Shown in pieces: positions 15,413 to 22,431 of a DNA stretch of 30,776 nucleotides. Location: positions 1-30,776 of the forward strand of contig SVUH01000019.1 of the NCBI GenBank assembly GCA_015063335.1. The letters run 5' to 3'. The notes beneath the pieces were generated by a model. That model was given only the letters and a program-made list of their open reading frames with translations. It did no database searches and had not been told where the DNA came from. The translations under genes and the position numbers were made by a program. The stretch comes from Oscillospiraceae bacterium (lineage in GTDB: Bacteria > Bacillota_A > Clostridia > Oscillospirales > CAG-272). The stretch's first letter is position 1. Each line of letters opens with the position of its first letter.

Positions 15413-17377
15413 TTAGCCTATTTTTTGTACTTTCATGTCGTTCTCACCGAACATATACATGTAGCCGTCGATATACACACCGCGCTTGTAGTCGTTTATG
15501 CCGTCAAGCTTTACGTCTACAAGCTTATGGAGCTCATATCCGTCAAATAGAAGAAGAATATATCTGTCCCGATTTTCACCACGGTCGTAAGTGCTTACGC
15601 CCATTCCGACGAGCTGCTCGTCGCGATCGATGTAGTATGACTTATAATCGGAAGAATTGTAGGTGTTCTCGGATTCGTACTTGCATACGGAGCGGACAGC
15701 GTCGCCGTCCTCCTCGTATACCTCTATCTTAAGAGTGCTTCTCGAAGCACCGACACCGATGCCTACGAGATAGCCGTTACCAAAGTTTACAAGTGAGGAA
15801 GAGAAACCGTCGATAGTTCCCGTGTCCTTAACGGTAATATTCGAAAGGTCGGAGAGATCAAAGAAGAATACAGGGTCGGTAAGCTGTACCGATGTGCAGA
15901 CGTAAGCCGACGTGCCGTCAAATCTTGCGGAGCGAACGCTCTCGCCGATGGGTGCGAAATTATTTACGCTTGCTACTATATTTCGATTTTCAAAATCAAT
16001 GCAGTAAAGGCTCGCGCTCGTGCCGAGATCGGTGTTTGATACCGAGATCATTTTAGTCTTGCCGTAGAGAAGGTTCTTTTCTTCCTTGTATTCACTCGAG
16101 CTTGTGGTCGTGACGACTCTGAGAAGACCGTCGTATTCGTCAAGGGAGTATCTGTTTTCAACGTATCCGTCTACCAAAACAGAGCCGATATAGCGGAAAG
16201 AATCCTCGTTGTAAGCCATGCCGTAGATCTCGGTCTTGGCAGTGTTTCTTATCTTATCACCGCTTTCTGATTGGAAGTTAAAGCCGCGAGTCAGGTAAAC
16301 GGTGCTGCCTGAGAGATAAACGTGCTCGCCGCAGGAGAGGAAAGCCGACGTATCATCAAGCTCTAAGGTGTCCTCGTCAAAGTGGCAGATGACAGTGTAT
16401 CGGGTACTCGTTATTGTATCGGGTGAAATTATGCCCTCCATGGGAATGCTTTCGTAGCCCTCGCCCATATCGATCTGGGGTACGAACTGCGACTCATCGG
16501 AAAAGTCGGGGGAATTCTTTACTGCAAAATCGGATATCAGTATAAATCCGCCGTCCGTGAGTCTTGAGGAGTTGTAAGCGCCTATAAGACGAACGGATTT
16601 CTTTTCCGTGATGTTCGCAGGATCGCTAACGTCAAGCGCAACTATCTCAATAAGCGAGCCCTTCGCCTTGTCGTATCCGGGGGATATGACCGTAACGGTT
16701 TTGCAATCTGCTGAGAGATACATCTCGCGGTAGGAATAGTAGGAATAATAGTTTTTGGTGGTATAGGAAAGATTGTAAGAGCCAACCATCTGCGAATCCT
16801 CGCCGTCTATCGAATAAACGCGGAGCGTGTAGCCGTCAAGGTAATATATATACTCGCTTGAACGCTTAATAAGGTCGCCCTCTATAACGCCCGCGGTCTG
16901 GTTGTCGGTTATTTCCTCGTATTTCTCGCCCGACTCTCCGTCAGCGCCGCTGATCATATCAACAGCCCCCTCGGTCTCGGTATAAAGGAGAGCGCCGTTG
17001 GCTATTTCCTTAACACTGCCGTCTTCTGCTGTTGCTTTAAACATACCCGTAAAGCGGTCGTAAAGCATAGCGAAATTGTTGCCGTATTTGGGCTTTTCGT
17101 AGGTAAGAACGTTGATCTTTTGTATAAGCTCGTAGTATTCGCTATCGGAATACATCGAAACGTCGGGGGGAGTGTCGTCAATTGGCTTAAAGAGCCAGAC
17201 ACCGACCGCAAGTCCCGTCGTTGCAAACACACCGAATAATAGGGAAGCAGCAACCACTGCCGCGATAATTATTTTCTTAAACGCTTTGCGCCCGCTGTGA
17301 CTTTTGGCGGGGTTTGCCTCCTCTACGTACTTGTCGTCGGCAAGAGACATCGCGCGTAAAAGCTTTTTGTCCTTCAT
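15413..17377 (-). CDS. membrane-anchored beta-propeller protein, putative anti-sigma/sensor
   Basis: 654 residues: a short cytosolic head (residues 1-34, with LLRAMSLADDKYVEEANP), one membrane helix at about 36-62, then a large extracellular beta-propeller region of the secreted C-terminal-propeller type (Pfam Beta_propel, PF09826). Propeller-like blades include YIYYLDGYTLRVYSIDG, LIEIVALDVSDPANIT, YVCTSVQLTDPVFFFDLSDL, YLVGIGVGASRSTLKIEVYE and VYIDGYMYMFGENDM. Its ATG overlaps the stop of the ECF sigma gene (ATGA, 17374-17377), so they are cotranslated. This arrangement and the short DDKYVEEA-type head suggest that it holds the sigma factor and senses something outside the cell. That is inference; no canonical zinc anti-sigma motif is present. 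AAGGAGG precedes the start. Confidence 0.85.
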   Translation of the reverse strand: MKDKKLLRAMSLADDKYVEEANPAKSHSGRKAFKKIIIAAVVAASLLFGVFATTGLAVGVWLFKPIDDTPPDVSMYSDSEYYELIQKINVLTYEKPKYGNNFAMLYDRFTGMFKATAEDGSVKEIANGALLYTETEGAVDMISGADGESGEKYEEITDNQTAGVIEGDLIKRSSEYIYYLDGYTLRVYSIDGEDSQMVGSYNLSYTTKNYYSYYSYREMYLSADCKTVTVISPGYDKAKGSLIEIVALDVSDPANITEKKSVRLIGAYNSSRLTDGGFILISDFAVKNSPDFSDESQFVPQIDMGEGYESIPMEGIISPDTITSTRYTVICHFDEDTLELDDTSAFLSCGEHVYLSGSTVYLTRGFNFQSESGDKIRNTAKTEIYGMAYNEDSFRYIGSVLVDGYVENRYSLDEYDGLLRVVTTTSSSEYKEEKNLLYGKTKMISVSNTDLGTSASLYCIDFENRNIVASVNNFAPIGESVRSARFDGTSAYVCTSVQLTDPVFFFDLSDLSNITVKDTGTIDGFSSSLVNFGNGYLVGIGVGASRSTLKIEVYEEDGDAVRSVCKYESENTYNSSDYKSYYIDRDEQLVGMGVSTYDRGENRDRYILLLFDGYELHKLVDVKLDGINDYKRGVYIDGYMYMFGENDMKVQKIG

Positions 17378-17925
17378 ATAAAAATTTCCTCCTTTTCAAG
17401 ATGCGCCTTGAATTTCTTACGTGTGCGCATGAGTATGACCTTTACGTTGCTTTCGCTAATTCCAAGCGAATGGGATATTTCCGAAATGCTCGAAAGATAC
17501 CAATACCTCTGCATGAATATTATGCGGGTGCGCTTTGGCAGAGAAGCGAGAAATGAGTTTATCGCGTCCTTCAACGCTTTGTCATTGCTGTCGTCACCAT
17601 GTGTATCCGGCAGACACTCGGATATTTCATCAAGCACAAGCTCAATAGAGCCACCGCGCTTTTGGGCATTTTTTTGGTTGTATCTGTCAAGAGCTAAATT
17701 CCTTGTTATTCTGCCAAGGAAAGAGGAGAGTCGAGAGGGGCGGTGCGGCGGCATTGCTTGCCAAGCCCTCAAATACGTATCGTTTACGCATTCCTCTGCA
17801 TCCTCGTTTGAATACAGTATGTTATAGGCAATAGTGTGGCAGTAGGGGGCGTATTTTTTTTGCGTCTCGCTTATCGCCGTCTCCGAACGAGCAAAATATA
17901 GATCTATAATTTTACTGTCTTCCAT
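17374..17925 (-). CDS. ECF-type RNA polymerase sigma factor
   Basis: About 183-residue sigma-70 family member of the extracytoplasmic-function type, with only regions 2 and 4. Region 2 is seen in IAYNILYSNEDAEECVNDTY, with LRAWQ and ITRNLALDRYNQK. Region 4 is seen in LPKRTRIIFMQRYWYLSSIS, with the helix-turn-helix ISEISHSLGISESNVKVILM. The start is the ATG at 17923-17925. The more distal ATG at 17937 lies inside the GGAGG ribosome site of the second one and is unlikely to be used. It is first in a two-gene operon with the propeller protein. Upstream lie both a sigma-A promoter (18037-18065) and an ECF-type promoter (17962-17986), suggesting autoregulation. Confidence 0.92.
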   Translation of the reverse strand: MEDSKIIDLYFARSETAISETQKKYAPYCHTIAYNILYSNEDAEECVNDTYLRAWQAMPPHRPSRLSSFLGRITRNLALDRYNQKNAQKRGGSIELVLDEISECLPDTHGDDSNDKALKDAINSFLASLPKRTRIIFMQRYWYLSSISEISHSLGISESNVKVILMRTRKKFKAHLEKEEIFI

Positions 17926-17961
17926 GATTACCTCCATTGTTTTCGAGTCCTCACCCTTAAT

Positions 17962-17986
17962 GACGGGATTTTTACATAAAGGTTAC
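17962..17986 (-). promoter_or_regulatory. putative ECF-type promoter (autoregulation)
   Basis: Minus-strand TGTAACC has its AAC core at 17982-17984, then 16 nt, then CGTC (17965 down to 17962). AAC-N16-CGT is the classical ECF promoter layout (compare SigW-type). It sits about 37 nt upstream of the sigma gene start. TTACATA occurs twice around it (17972-17978 and 17983-17989). Confidence 0.6.
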
Positions 17987-18036
17987 ATAATAGGAAAAAA
18001 TTGAAAAAATTTTGAATTATCGTTCTTGCTAAAGAA

Positions 18037-18065
18037 ATTATAACACACCGCCTACAAAATGTCAA
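18037..18065 (-). promoter_or_regulatory. perfect-consensus sigma-A promoter, minus strand
   Basis: TTGACA (18065-18060), 17-bp spacer, TATAAT (18042-18037), with TG one base before the -10 (extended -10). All twelve box positions match consensus. It reads toward the ECF sigma gene, giving a leader of about 105 nt. Confidence 0.8.
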
Positions 18066-18121
18066 CTCGTGTATTAAAAGAGAATTTGCATGTATATATT
18101 CATTTATTTTCGACTAAACTA

Positions 18122-18150
18122 TTGCCTTTTGGAAGATTTTGTGATATAAT
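18122..18150 (+). promoter_or_regulatory. sigma-A promoter of the putP-like gene
   Basis: TTGCCT (18122-18127), 17-bp spacer, TATAAT (18145-18150) with an extended -10 TG at 18142-18143. AGGAGG at 18170-18175 precedes the ATG at 18181. Confidence 0.75.
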
Positions 18151-18180
18151 AGTATATAATTTTAATTTTAGGAGGTCATT

Positions 18181-19719
18181 ATGCAACCAAGTGATGTTGC
18201 TATGCTGATGACGATCGCCTTTTACATGATGTTAATGGTTGTTATCGGTATTTACTACACTAAAAAGAATAAGTCGACCGACGATTTCTATCTCGGTGGC
18301 AGAAAGCTTGGTCCGTTCGTAACGGCAATGAGTGCCGAGGCATCTGATATGTCGAGCTGGCTTTTGATGGGCTTGCCCGGTGTCGCACTTGCGACGGGAA
18401 TTGCCGAAGCGTTCTGGACGGCACTCGGACTTGCGATAGGTACATATCTTAACTGGCTTATCGTAGCAAAGCGTATTCGCGTTTATTCAGAGAAGGTGGG
18501 AGCAAGTACGATCCCCGATTTCTTCTCTAACCGCTTCCGCGACAAATCCGGTATGCTGACGCTTGCGGCGGCAATTATCATTATCGTATTCTTCGTTCCT
18601 TATACCGCATCGGGCTTTGCTTCCGTTGGTAAGCTCTTTGAATCTCTGTTCGAGGTTAACTACCATGTTGCGATGGTGGTGGGCGCGGCTGTTATTATTG
18701 CTTATACCATGAGCGGAGGCTTCCTTGCGGCAAGCACGACGGACTTTATGCAAAGTATTATTATGACGCTCGCGCTTGTTGTCGTCGTTGTTTTCGGTAT
18801 TTTCTCGGTTGACGGCATGGCAAATGTAACGAACGCTGTCAAGGATCTTCCCGGCTACCTGAGCCTTGTGAACGTATTTGATTCCGCGAACTCGGCGGCA
18901 AAGTCGTTCTCGTTCCTCTCTATCATCTCAACGCTTGCATGGGGACTTGGTTACTTCGGTATGCCTCATATCCTTCTTCGCTTTATGGCGATCGAGGATA
19001 AGAACAAGCTCAAGACCTCGCGCAGAATTGCTTCTGTTTGGGTCGTAATTTCCATGGGCGTTGCGATCTTCATCGGTGTGGTTGGATACGCTATGGTCAA
19101 CGCAGGCGTTGTTTCGCTTAGCGACCCCGAAAGAATTATTATTGAGATCTCCAAGCTTCTCAGCACGCACGGCTTGTTGCTTGCAGTTGTTGCAGGTCTT
19201 ATTATCGCAGGAATCCTCGCATCTATCATGTCTACCTCCGACTCCCAGCTTCTTGCGGCGGCGTCAAGCGTTTCCGAAAACATAGTAAGACGCTTTATAA
19301 AGAAGGACATGAAGGCAAAGACGTCGATGCTTATCGCGCGTATTACAGTTGCCGTTATAGCGGTTGTTGCAGTTATCTTTGCATGGGATCCCAACAGCTC
19401 GGTATTCGGAATAGTTTCCTTTGCATGGGCAGGCTTTGGAGCGGCGTTCGCTCCCGTAGTTCTGTTCGCACTGTTCTGGAAGCGCACCAATAAGTGGGGC
19501 GCGCTTGCAGGAATTGTTTCGGGCGGCTTGACGGTTATTCTTTGGGAATACGTCGTTACTCCCTTTGGCGTAAAGCACGGCATTGAGGCACTTACTATTT
19601 ACGAGCTTCTTCCCGCATTCATTATCGCTTGCATCGGTATCGTTGTTGTAAGCCTTCTTACCAAGGCTCCCGACAAAGAGGTTATCGAGGAATTCGAAGC
19701 TGTTAAGGCAGAGAAGTAA
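18181..19719 (+). CDS. putP: sodium/proline symporter, PutP type (SSS family)
   Basis: Imports proline with sodium. The 512-residue length and about 13 membrane helices are normal for PutP. Family signatures: the N-terminal DDFYLGGRKLGPFVTAMSAE followed by ASDMSSWLLMGLPG, TIPDFFSNRF, AYTMSGGFLAASTTDFMQ (sodium/substrate region), and ILASIMSTSDSQLLAAASS. The ASDMSSWLLMGLPG block is closer to PutP than to pantothenate or sugar SSS members, so proline is the best substrate guess. The gene is monocistronic, with its own promoter and a GC-rich hairpin after it. It is divergent from the ECF sigma operon; whether the propeller/ECF system controls it is unknown. Confidence 0.9.
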   Translation: MQPSDVAMLMTIAFYMMLMVVIGIYYTKKNKSTDDFYLGGRKLGPFVTAMSAEASDMSSWLLMGLPGVALATGIAEAFWTALGLAIGTYLNWLIVAKRIRVYSEKVGASTIPDFFSNRFRDKSGMLTLAAAIIIIVFFVPYTASGFASVGKLFESLFEVNYHVAMVVGAAVIIAYTMSGGFLAASTTDFMQSIIMTLALVVVVVFGIFSVDGMANVTNAVKDLPGYLSLVNVFDSANSAAKSFSFLSIISTLAWGLGYFGMPHILLRFMAIEDKNKLKTSRRIASVWVVISMGVAIFIGVVGYAMVNAGVVSLSDPERIIIEISKLLSTHGLLLAVVAGLIIAGILASIMSTSDSQLLAAASSVSENIVRRFIKKDMKAKTSMLIARITVAVIAVVAVIFAWDPNSSVFGIVSFAWAGFGAAFAPVVLFALFWKRTNKWGALAGIVSGGLTVILWEYVVTPFGVKHGIEALTIYELLPAFIIACIGIVVVSLLTKAPDKEVIEEFEAVKAEK

Positions 19720-19736
19720 TAGAATATGTAATGCTA

Positions 19737-19764
19737 CACCCCCGACGTTATAGCGTCGGGGGTG
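19737..19764 (+). terminator. hairpin after putP, weak terminator
   Basis: Perfect 11-bp GC-rich stem (CACCCCCGACG, 19737-19747, with CGTCGGGGGTG, 19754-19764), 6-nt loop. The following bases contain only a short ATTT and then a TATTTTT run ten bases later, so it may protect the 3' end as much as terminate. Confidence 0.6.
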
Positions 19765-19775
19765 ATTTGCGCGTA

Positions 19776-19823
19776 TTTTTCGCTCGTGCCGCTTCGCTAC
19801 CCCAAGGGAAGGCTAACTGTAAA
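19776..19823 (-). repeat. dispersed intergenic repeat, copy A
   Basis: About 46 bp that closely match 29947-29993: both share TTTCGCTCG, GCCGCTTCGCTACCC, then GAAGGCT and TGTAAA. Read on the minus strand it contains AGCCTTCCC followed by GGGG, like the left half of the palindromic element at 30214-30366. It lies between genes. Confidence 0.7.
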
Positions 19824-19878
19824 ATGGCTTTAAGCTGTTGAATTTTAGCAGTACATACCGCTTTTTTTAAAAATCGTA

Positions 19879-19907
19879 TTGATATTTCTGTTTTTATGTG
19901 ATATAAT
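19879..19907 (+). promoter_or_regulatory. strong sigma-A promoter of the structured RNA and SLOG gene
   Basis: TTGATA (19879-19884), 17-bp spacer, TATAAT (19902-19907), with an extended -10 TG (19899-19900). The predicted start is at 19913-19915, the first base of the closing helix of the RNA at 19914-20120. Confidence 0.82.
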
Positions 19908-19913
19908 AATCGT

Positions 19914-20120
19914 GCTCAACAAACTAAATAATGACGCAAAGCGGGTTTATTTTATCCAATGGATAAGTATACTCTTTTTTGGTCATACTCACTTTACGAA
20001 TTTGATAAAAATGCAAATTCTATTTATGTGAGTGTGATTAATCCCATTTTGCGTAAAGTTTGTTGAGCGACAAATCGGAGTTTGCGTTTTTTGTGCGTGA
20101 CTTCGGTCGCGCACTTTTTT
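19914..20120 (+). ncRNA. candidate structured RNA or riboswitch-like leader, class unknown
   Basis: A 5' closing helix (GCTCAACAAACT, 19914-19925, with AGTTTGTTGAGC, 20057-20068) starts at the predicted transcription start. Inside, ACGCAAAG (19934-19941) pairs with TTTTGCGT (20047-20054), GGG (19943-19945) with CCC (20043-20045), and TTA (19947-19949) with TAA. A hairpin TTATCC/GGATAA (19952-19966) and an arm ACTCAC/GTGAGT (19987-19992, 20028-20033) capped by AATTTG/CAAATT (19999-20004, 20014-20019) follow, forming a multibranch junction. After it comes a UUCG-capped terminator (20093-20120). A second TTTGCGT at 20081-20087 could compete for the ACGCAAA strand, as expected of a switch. It does not match any riboswitch consensus I know. 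It could act on the SLOG gene 26 nt downstream or be an independent small RNA. Confidence 0.65.
20093..20120 (+). terminator. UUCG-capped intrinsic terminator
   Basis: GTGCGTGAC (20093-20101) pairs with GTCGCGCAC (20106-20114) with one G-U wobble, closed by a C(TTCG)G tetraloop and followed by six T residues. It lies between the structured RNA and the ribosome site of the SLOG gene, so it either ends a separate RNA or is a regulated attenuator. Confidence 0.9.
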
Positions 20121-20146
20121 ATTTATATAAAGATAAGGAAACAAAC

Positions 20147-20476
20147 ATGAAGCTTTTAATAGTTGGTTCGAGGAGCATTACAGATTTTGATTTATCACAG
20201 TACATTTCCGACGATGTGGATATAATTATAAGCGGCGGTGCTAACGGTATCGACACGGTCGCTGAGCAATATGCAGACGGGCATAGGATATCCAAGATTA
20301 TAATTCGCCCACGTTATGAGCTTTATGGACGAGGCGCGCCGTTAAAGAGAAATCAAGAAATGGTTGATATGGCAGACGCCGTATTGGTTATATGGGACGG
20401 AAAGTCAAAAGGCACGCAATTCACAATGAATTATGCCCAAAAAGCAGGCAAACAGGTGACAGTGGTACAGATTTAA
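20147..20476 (+). CDS. small SLOG-family protein (DUF2493 / YspA-like)
   Basis: 109-residue Rossmann-like protein. It opens with LLIVGSRSITDF and carries the nucleotide-binding pattern DIIISGGANGIDTVAEQYA, then APLKRNQEMVDMADAVLVIW and the C-terminal GTQFTMNYAQKAGKQVTVVQ. These match SLOG-superfamily proteins (relatives of DprA, LOG and YpsA), thought to bind or process nucleotide-derived ligands; the exact ligand is unknown. The ATG at 20147 has AAGGA 7 nt upstream. A TTG at 20060 would extend the protein through the terminator hairpin and is rejected. Expression depends on reading through or around the terminator at 20093-20120, so the RNA at 19914-20120 may regulate it. A convergent hairpin separates it from the symporter gene. 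Confidence 0.82.
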   Translation: MKLLIVGSRSITDFDLSQYISDDVDIIISGGANGIDTVAEQYADGHRISKIIIRPRYELYGRGAPLKRNQEMVDMADAVLVIWDGKSKGTQFTMNYAQKAGKQVTVVQI

Positions 20477-20489
20477 ATAAAAAACGAAA

Positions 20490-20523
20490 GACAGCGGTAC
20501 ACAAGTACCGCCGTCCTTCTTTA
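20490..20523. terminator. bidirectional terminator between convergent genes
   Basis: GACAGCGGTAC (20490-20500) pairs with GTACCGCCGTC (20505-20515) with one mismatch and an ACAA loop. The plus strand continues CTTCTTTAT and the minus strand TTTCGTTTTTTATT, so it can serve both the SLOG gene and the symporter gene. Confidence 0.75.
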
Positions 20524-20542
20524 TCTAAAAAGTTAAATGAAA

Positions 20543-22075
20543 TTATTTGTTAGCGTCCTCAAGTGCGTCCTCAAGTCTGTCCTTCTTTTTGCGGTTAGCG
20601 CATTTTGCAACAGTAGAAGCGAGAGCAAAGAGAGCGATCGCATTGGGGAGAACCATGAGGTAGTTAAAGAAGTCCATAAGCTCCCAAACGAGCGAAACCT
20701 TAAGCACAGAGCCTACGAATATAAAGACTATCGCTACGATGGAGAACACGATGAGAGACTTCTTCTTGAAAAGATACTCGAAGTTGATCTTGCCGAAGAG
20801 ATTCCAACCGATGATAGTGGAGAACGCGAAGAAGAACAGGCAAACCGCAACGAATACGTTACCGATAATAGTTCCTGCAGTAGTGCCGAATACCTCGCTG
20901 AATGCCGTTCCAAACGCGGTCTGGGCAAGCGTATCCTGCTTGAATATTGCAGCAACAGAAGCGAGAAGTCCCTGCGTGCCGTCGGCTCTGATGCCGTAGC
21001 TTGCAGCATCAGCAAGCTGACCGCCGCCTGCGTAGAGAGTGGAGATAACGACGAGAGCGGTAAGATTGAGAACAACGAAGGTGTCTATAAATACGCCTAT
21101 CATAGCGGTAACACCCTGATCGTGAGGATCCTTGACCTTTGCGAGAGCGTGAGCATGGGGAGTTGAACCCATACCTGCCTCATTCGAGAACAGACCGCGC
21201 TTAGCACCGTTGCTGAGAGCTGCCATGAGTGCCGCTCCGATACCACCGCCTATGAGCGCGTTGGGGTTGAACGCGTACTTGAATATCATTCCAAACGCCT
21301 CGGGGAGGTACTCAATACGGATAATTAGAACGAAAAGCGCGCCTACGATATAAAGCCCTGCCATAACGGGAACTATCTTTTCGGTTACGGACGCGATGCG
21401 GTTTACGCCGCCGAGGAAGATAACTGCGGAAAGAATTGCCACGACTGCACCTACTACGAGAGCGATGGTGTTTACTTCAAAACCACCAAGGTCAAAGCTG
21501 TGACTCCAGCCCGAGGTCTGCGTGATCGCGTTGCTTACAACGCCGCCGATGGAGTTGGACTGAACCATAGCGCCCATAAATCCGAGGGAAAGGATAGTAG
21601 CAACTGCGAAGAAGCCTGCTAAGAACTTACCGAACTTGCCTTTGAATGCCGCTTTGATGTAGTAGATAGGGCCGCCCGCAACCGAGCCGTCGGGGTTTAC
21701 CACGCGAGTTTTCTGCGCGAGTACTGCCTCAGCATAGATCGTTGCCATTCCGAGAAATGCGATAACCCACATCCAGAAGATAGCACCGGGGCCTCCGATA
21801 AGGATAGCGCCGCATGCACCTACGATGTTACCTGTACCGACCTGAGCCGCGATAGCGGTCGCCAAAGCCTGGAACGAGGAAAGACCGCCCTCTTGCTTAC
21901 CGCCGCGAAGAGAGAAGTTGCCGAATACCTTCTTTATACCCTCGCCGAAGCAACGCACCTGAACGAACTTTGTTCTGATGGTAAAGAAAAGACCAACTCC
22001 GATAAGGAGTATCAAGAGAATGTAGTTAGACAGGTAGCCGTTTACCGTGCTAACAAATTTTTCAAAAGCTTCCAT
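20543..22075 (-). CDS. sodium:alanine/glycine symporter (AGCS family)
   Basis: Sodium-coupled importer of alanine or glycine, 510 residues with about 11 membrane helices, typical of AGCS (AgcS/AlsT-like). Signatures: ALATAIAAQVGTGNIVGACG in the first unwound helix region, GGPGAIFWMWVIAFLG, AGGPIYYIKAAFKGK, and GLFSNEAGMGSTPHAHALAK. The ATG at 22073-22075 follows AAGGAGG by 4 nt. The roughly 215-nt leader carries a glycine riboswitch with a terminator immediately before the ribosome site, which points to glycine as the physiological substrate and suggests uptake is shut off when glycine is plentiful. The C-terminal tail is short and charged (KKKDRLEDALEDANK). Confidence 0.93.
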   Translation of the reverse strand: MEAFEKFVSTVNGYLSNYILLILLIGVGLFFTIRTKFVQVRCFGEGIKKVFGNFSLRGGKQEGGLSSFQALATAIAAQVGTGNIVGACGAILIGGPGAIFWMWVIAFLGMATIYAEAVLAQKTRVVNPDGSVAGGPIYYIKAAFKGKFGKFLAGFFAVATILSLGFMGAMVQSNSIGGVVSNAITQTSGWSHSFDLGGFEVNTIALVVGAVVAILSAVIFLGGVNRIASVTEKIVPVMAGLYIVGALFVLIIRIEYLPEAFGMIFKYAFNPNALIGGGIGAALMAALSNGAKRGLFSNEAGMGSTPHAHALAKVKDPHDQGVTAMIGVFIDTFVVLNLTALVVISTLYAGGGQLADAASYGIRADGTQGLLASVAAIFKQDTLAQTAFGTAFSEVFGTTAGTIIGNVFVAVCLFFFAFSTIIGWNLFGKINFEYLFKKKSLIVFSIVAIVFIFVGSVLKVSLVWELMDFFNYLMVLPNAIALFALASTVAKCANRKKKDRLEDALEDANK

Positions 22076-22084
22076 AAAGCCTCC

Positions 22085-22125
22085 TTAAAAAATAAAAAAT
22101 AAAAACCACTGAAAACCTTCAGTGG
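22085..22125 (-). terminator. riboswitch expression-platform terminator
   Basis: Minus-strand CCACTGAA and TTCAGTGG (22125-22106) form an 8-bp hairpin with a GGTT loop, followed by TTTTTATTTTTTATTTTTT and then AAGGAGG. It lies between the glycine aptamer and the symporter start, so it is the probable transcriptional control element. Confidence 0.82.
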
Positions 22126-22159
22126 CTCGTGAAGAAAACAATACAGACATATTTTGTCT

Positions 22160-22241
22160 GCTCTGTCCTTTTGCCTGAGAGATTCGGCGAATATCGCCTT
22201 GCACCTTCGGCACTCCGTACAAAACGGAGATTCTCCAGAGC
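22160..22241 (-). promoter_or_regulatory. glycine riboswitch, single aptamer
   Basis: Read on the minus strand, the segment holds GCTCTGGAGA, GTGCCGAAGGTGCAAG, a GGCGA/TCGCC hairpin arm, AATCTCTCAGGCAAAAGGAC and the closing CAGAGC, all core glycine-aptamer elements in the right order. Only one copy of the CCGAAGG and CTCAGG cores is present, so it is a singlet rather than the tandem form. A small hairpin CAGACA/TGTCTG (22144-22160) directly follows and may play the part of a vestigial partner aptamer. The downstream gene is a glycine/alanine symporter. Confidence 0.93.
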
Positions 22242-22296
22242 CCCTCCGCCAACGGTTTCTCGTAAGAAGATCCCGAAGACTTCAACGGTTTAACAT

Positions 22297-22325
22297 ATTA
22301 TATCACATATTTCGACATTTTGCAA
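22297..22325 (-). promoter_or_regulatory. sigma-A promoter of the riboswitch-symporter unit
   Basis: Minus strand TTGCAA (22325-22320), 17-bp spacer, TATAAT (22302-22297). Transcription would begin near 22290, about 50 nt before the aptamer. Confidence 0.75.
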
Positions 22326-22370
22326 TAGATATAGTGAACAAAATAAATGACTAGAAAGGTGTATATTTAG

Positions 22371-22410
22371 TGAAAAAAGAGTGTGGGGCTGCTTCACTTG
22401 AAGCAGCCCC
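22371..22410 (-). terminator. terminator of hpf
   Basis: GC-rich 11-bp stem (22385-22395 with 22400-22410, GGGGCTGCTTC/GAAGCAGCCCC) with an ACTT loop on the plus strand. The minus strand continues ACACTCTTTTTTC, making it a terminator for the gene ending at 22432. Confidence 0.75.
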
Positions 22411-22431
22411 GTTTAAAGAAAAGGAGATAAT

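Noticed and set aside
17926..17937. ATG at 17937 as start of the ECF sigma gene.
   Set aside because: It overlaps the GGAGG ribosome site of the ATG at 17925, which is better spaced.
19931..19942. GACGCAAAGC resembles the core of the c-di-GMP-I riboswitch.
   Set aside because: The other conserved blocks of that aptamer, the CAGGTAGC-type segment and the tetraloop arm, are absent, and the bases are explained by pairing with TTTTGCGT at 20047-20054.
19914..20120. 6S RNA or T-box leader as identity of the structured RNA.
   Set aside because: There is no T-box sequence (AGGGTGGTACCGCG-like) and the multibranch shape with inner hairpins does not resemble the long single rod with a central bubble of 6S RNA.
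20060..20146. N-terminal extension of the SLOG protein from a TTG at 20060.
   Set aside because: It would translate through the UUCG terminator hairpin; the ATG at 20147 has a proper ribosome site and begins at the conserved beta strand.
20537..21166. Long plus-strand open frame of 209 codons.
   Set aside because: It is antisense to the symporter gene, has highly charged, repeat-like composition typical of a shadow frame, and no family match.
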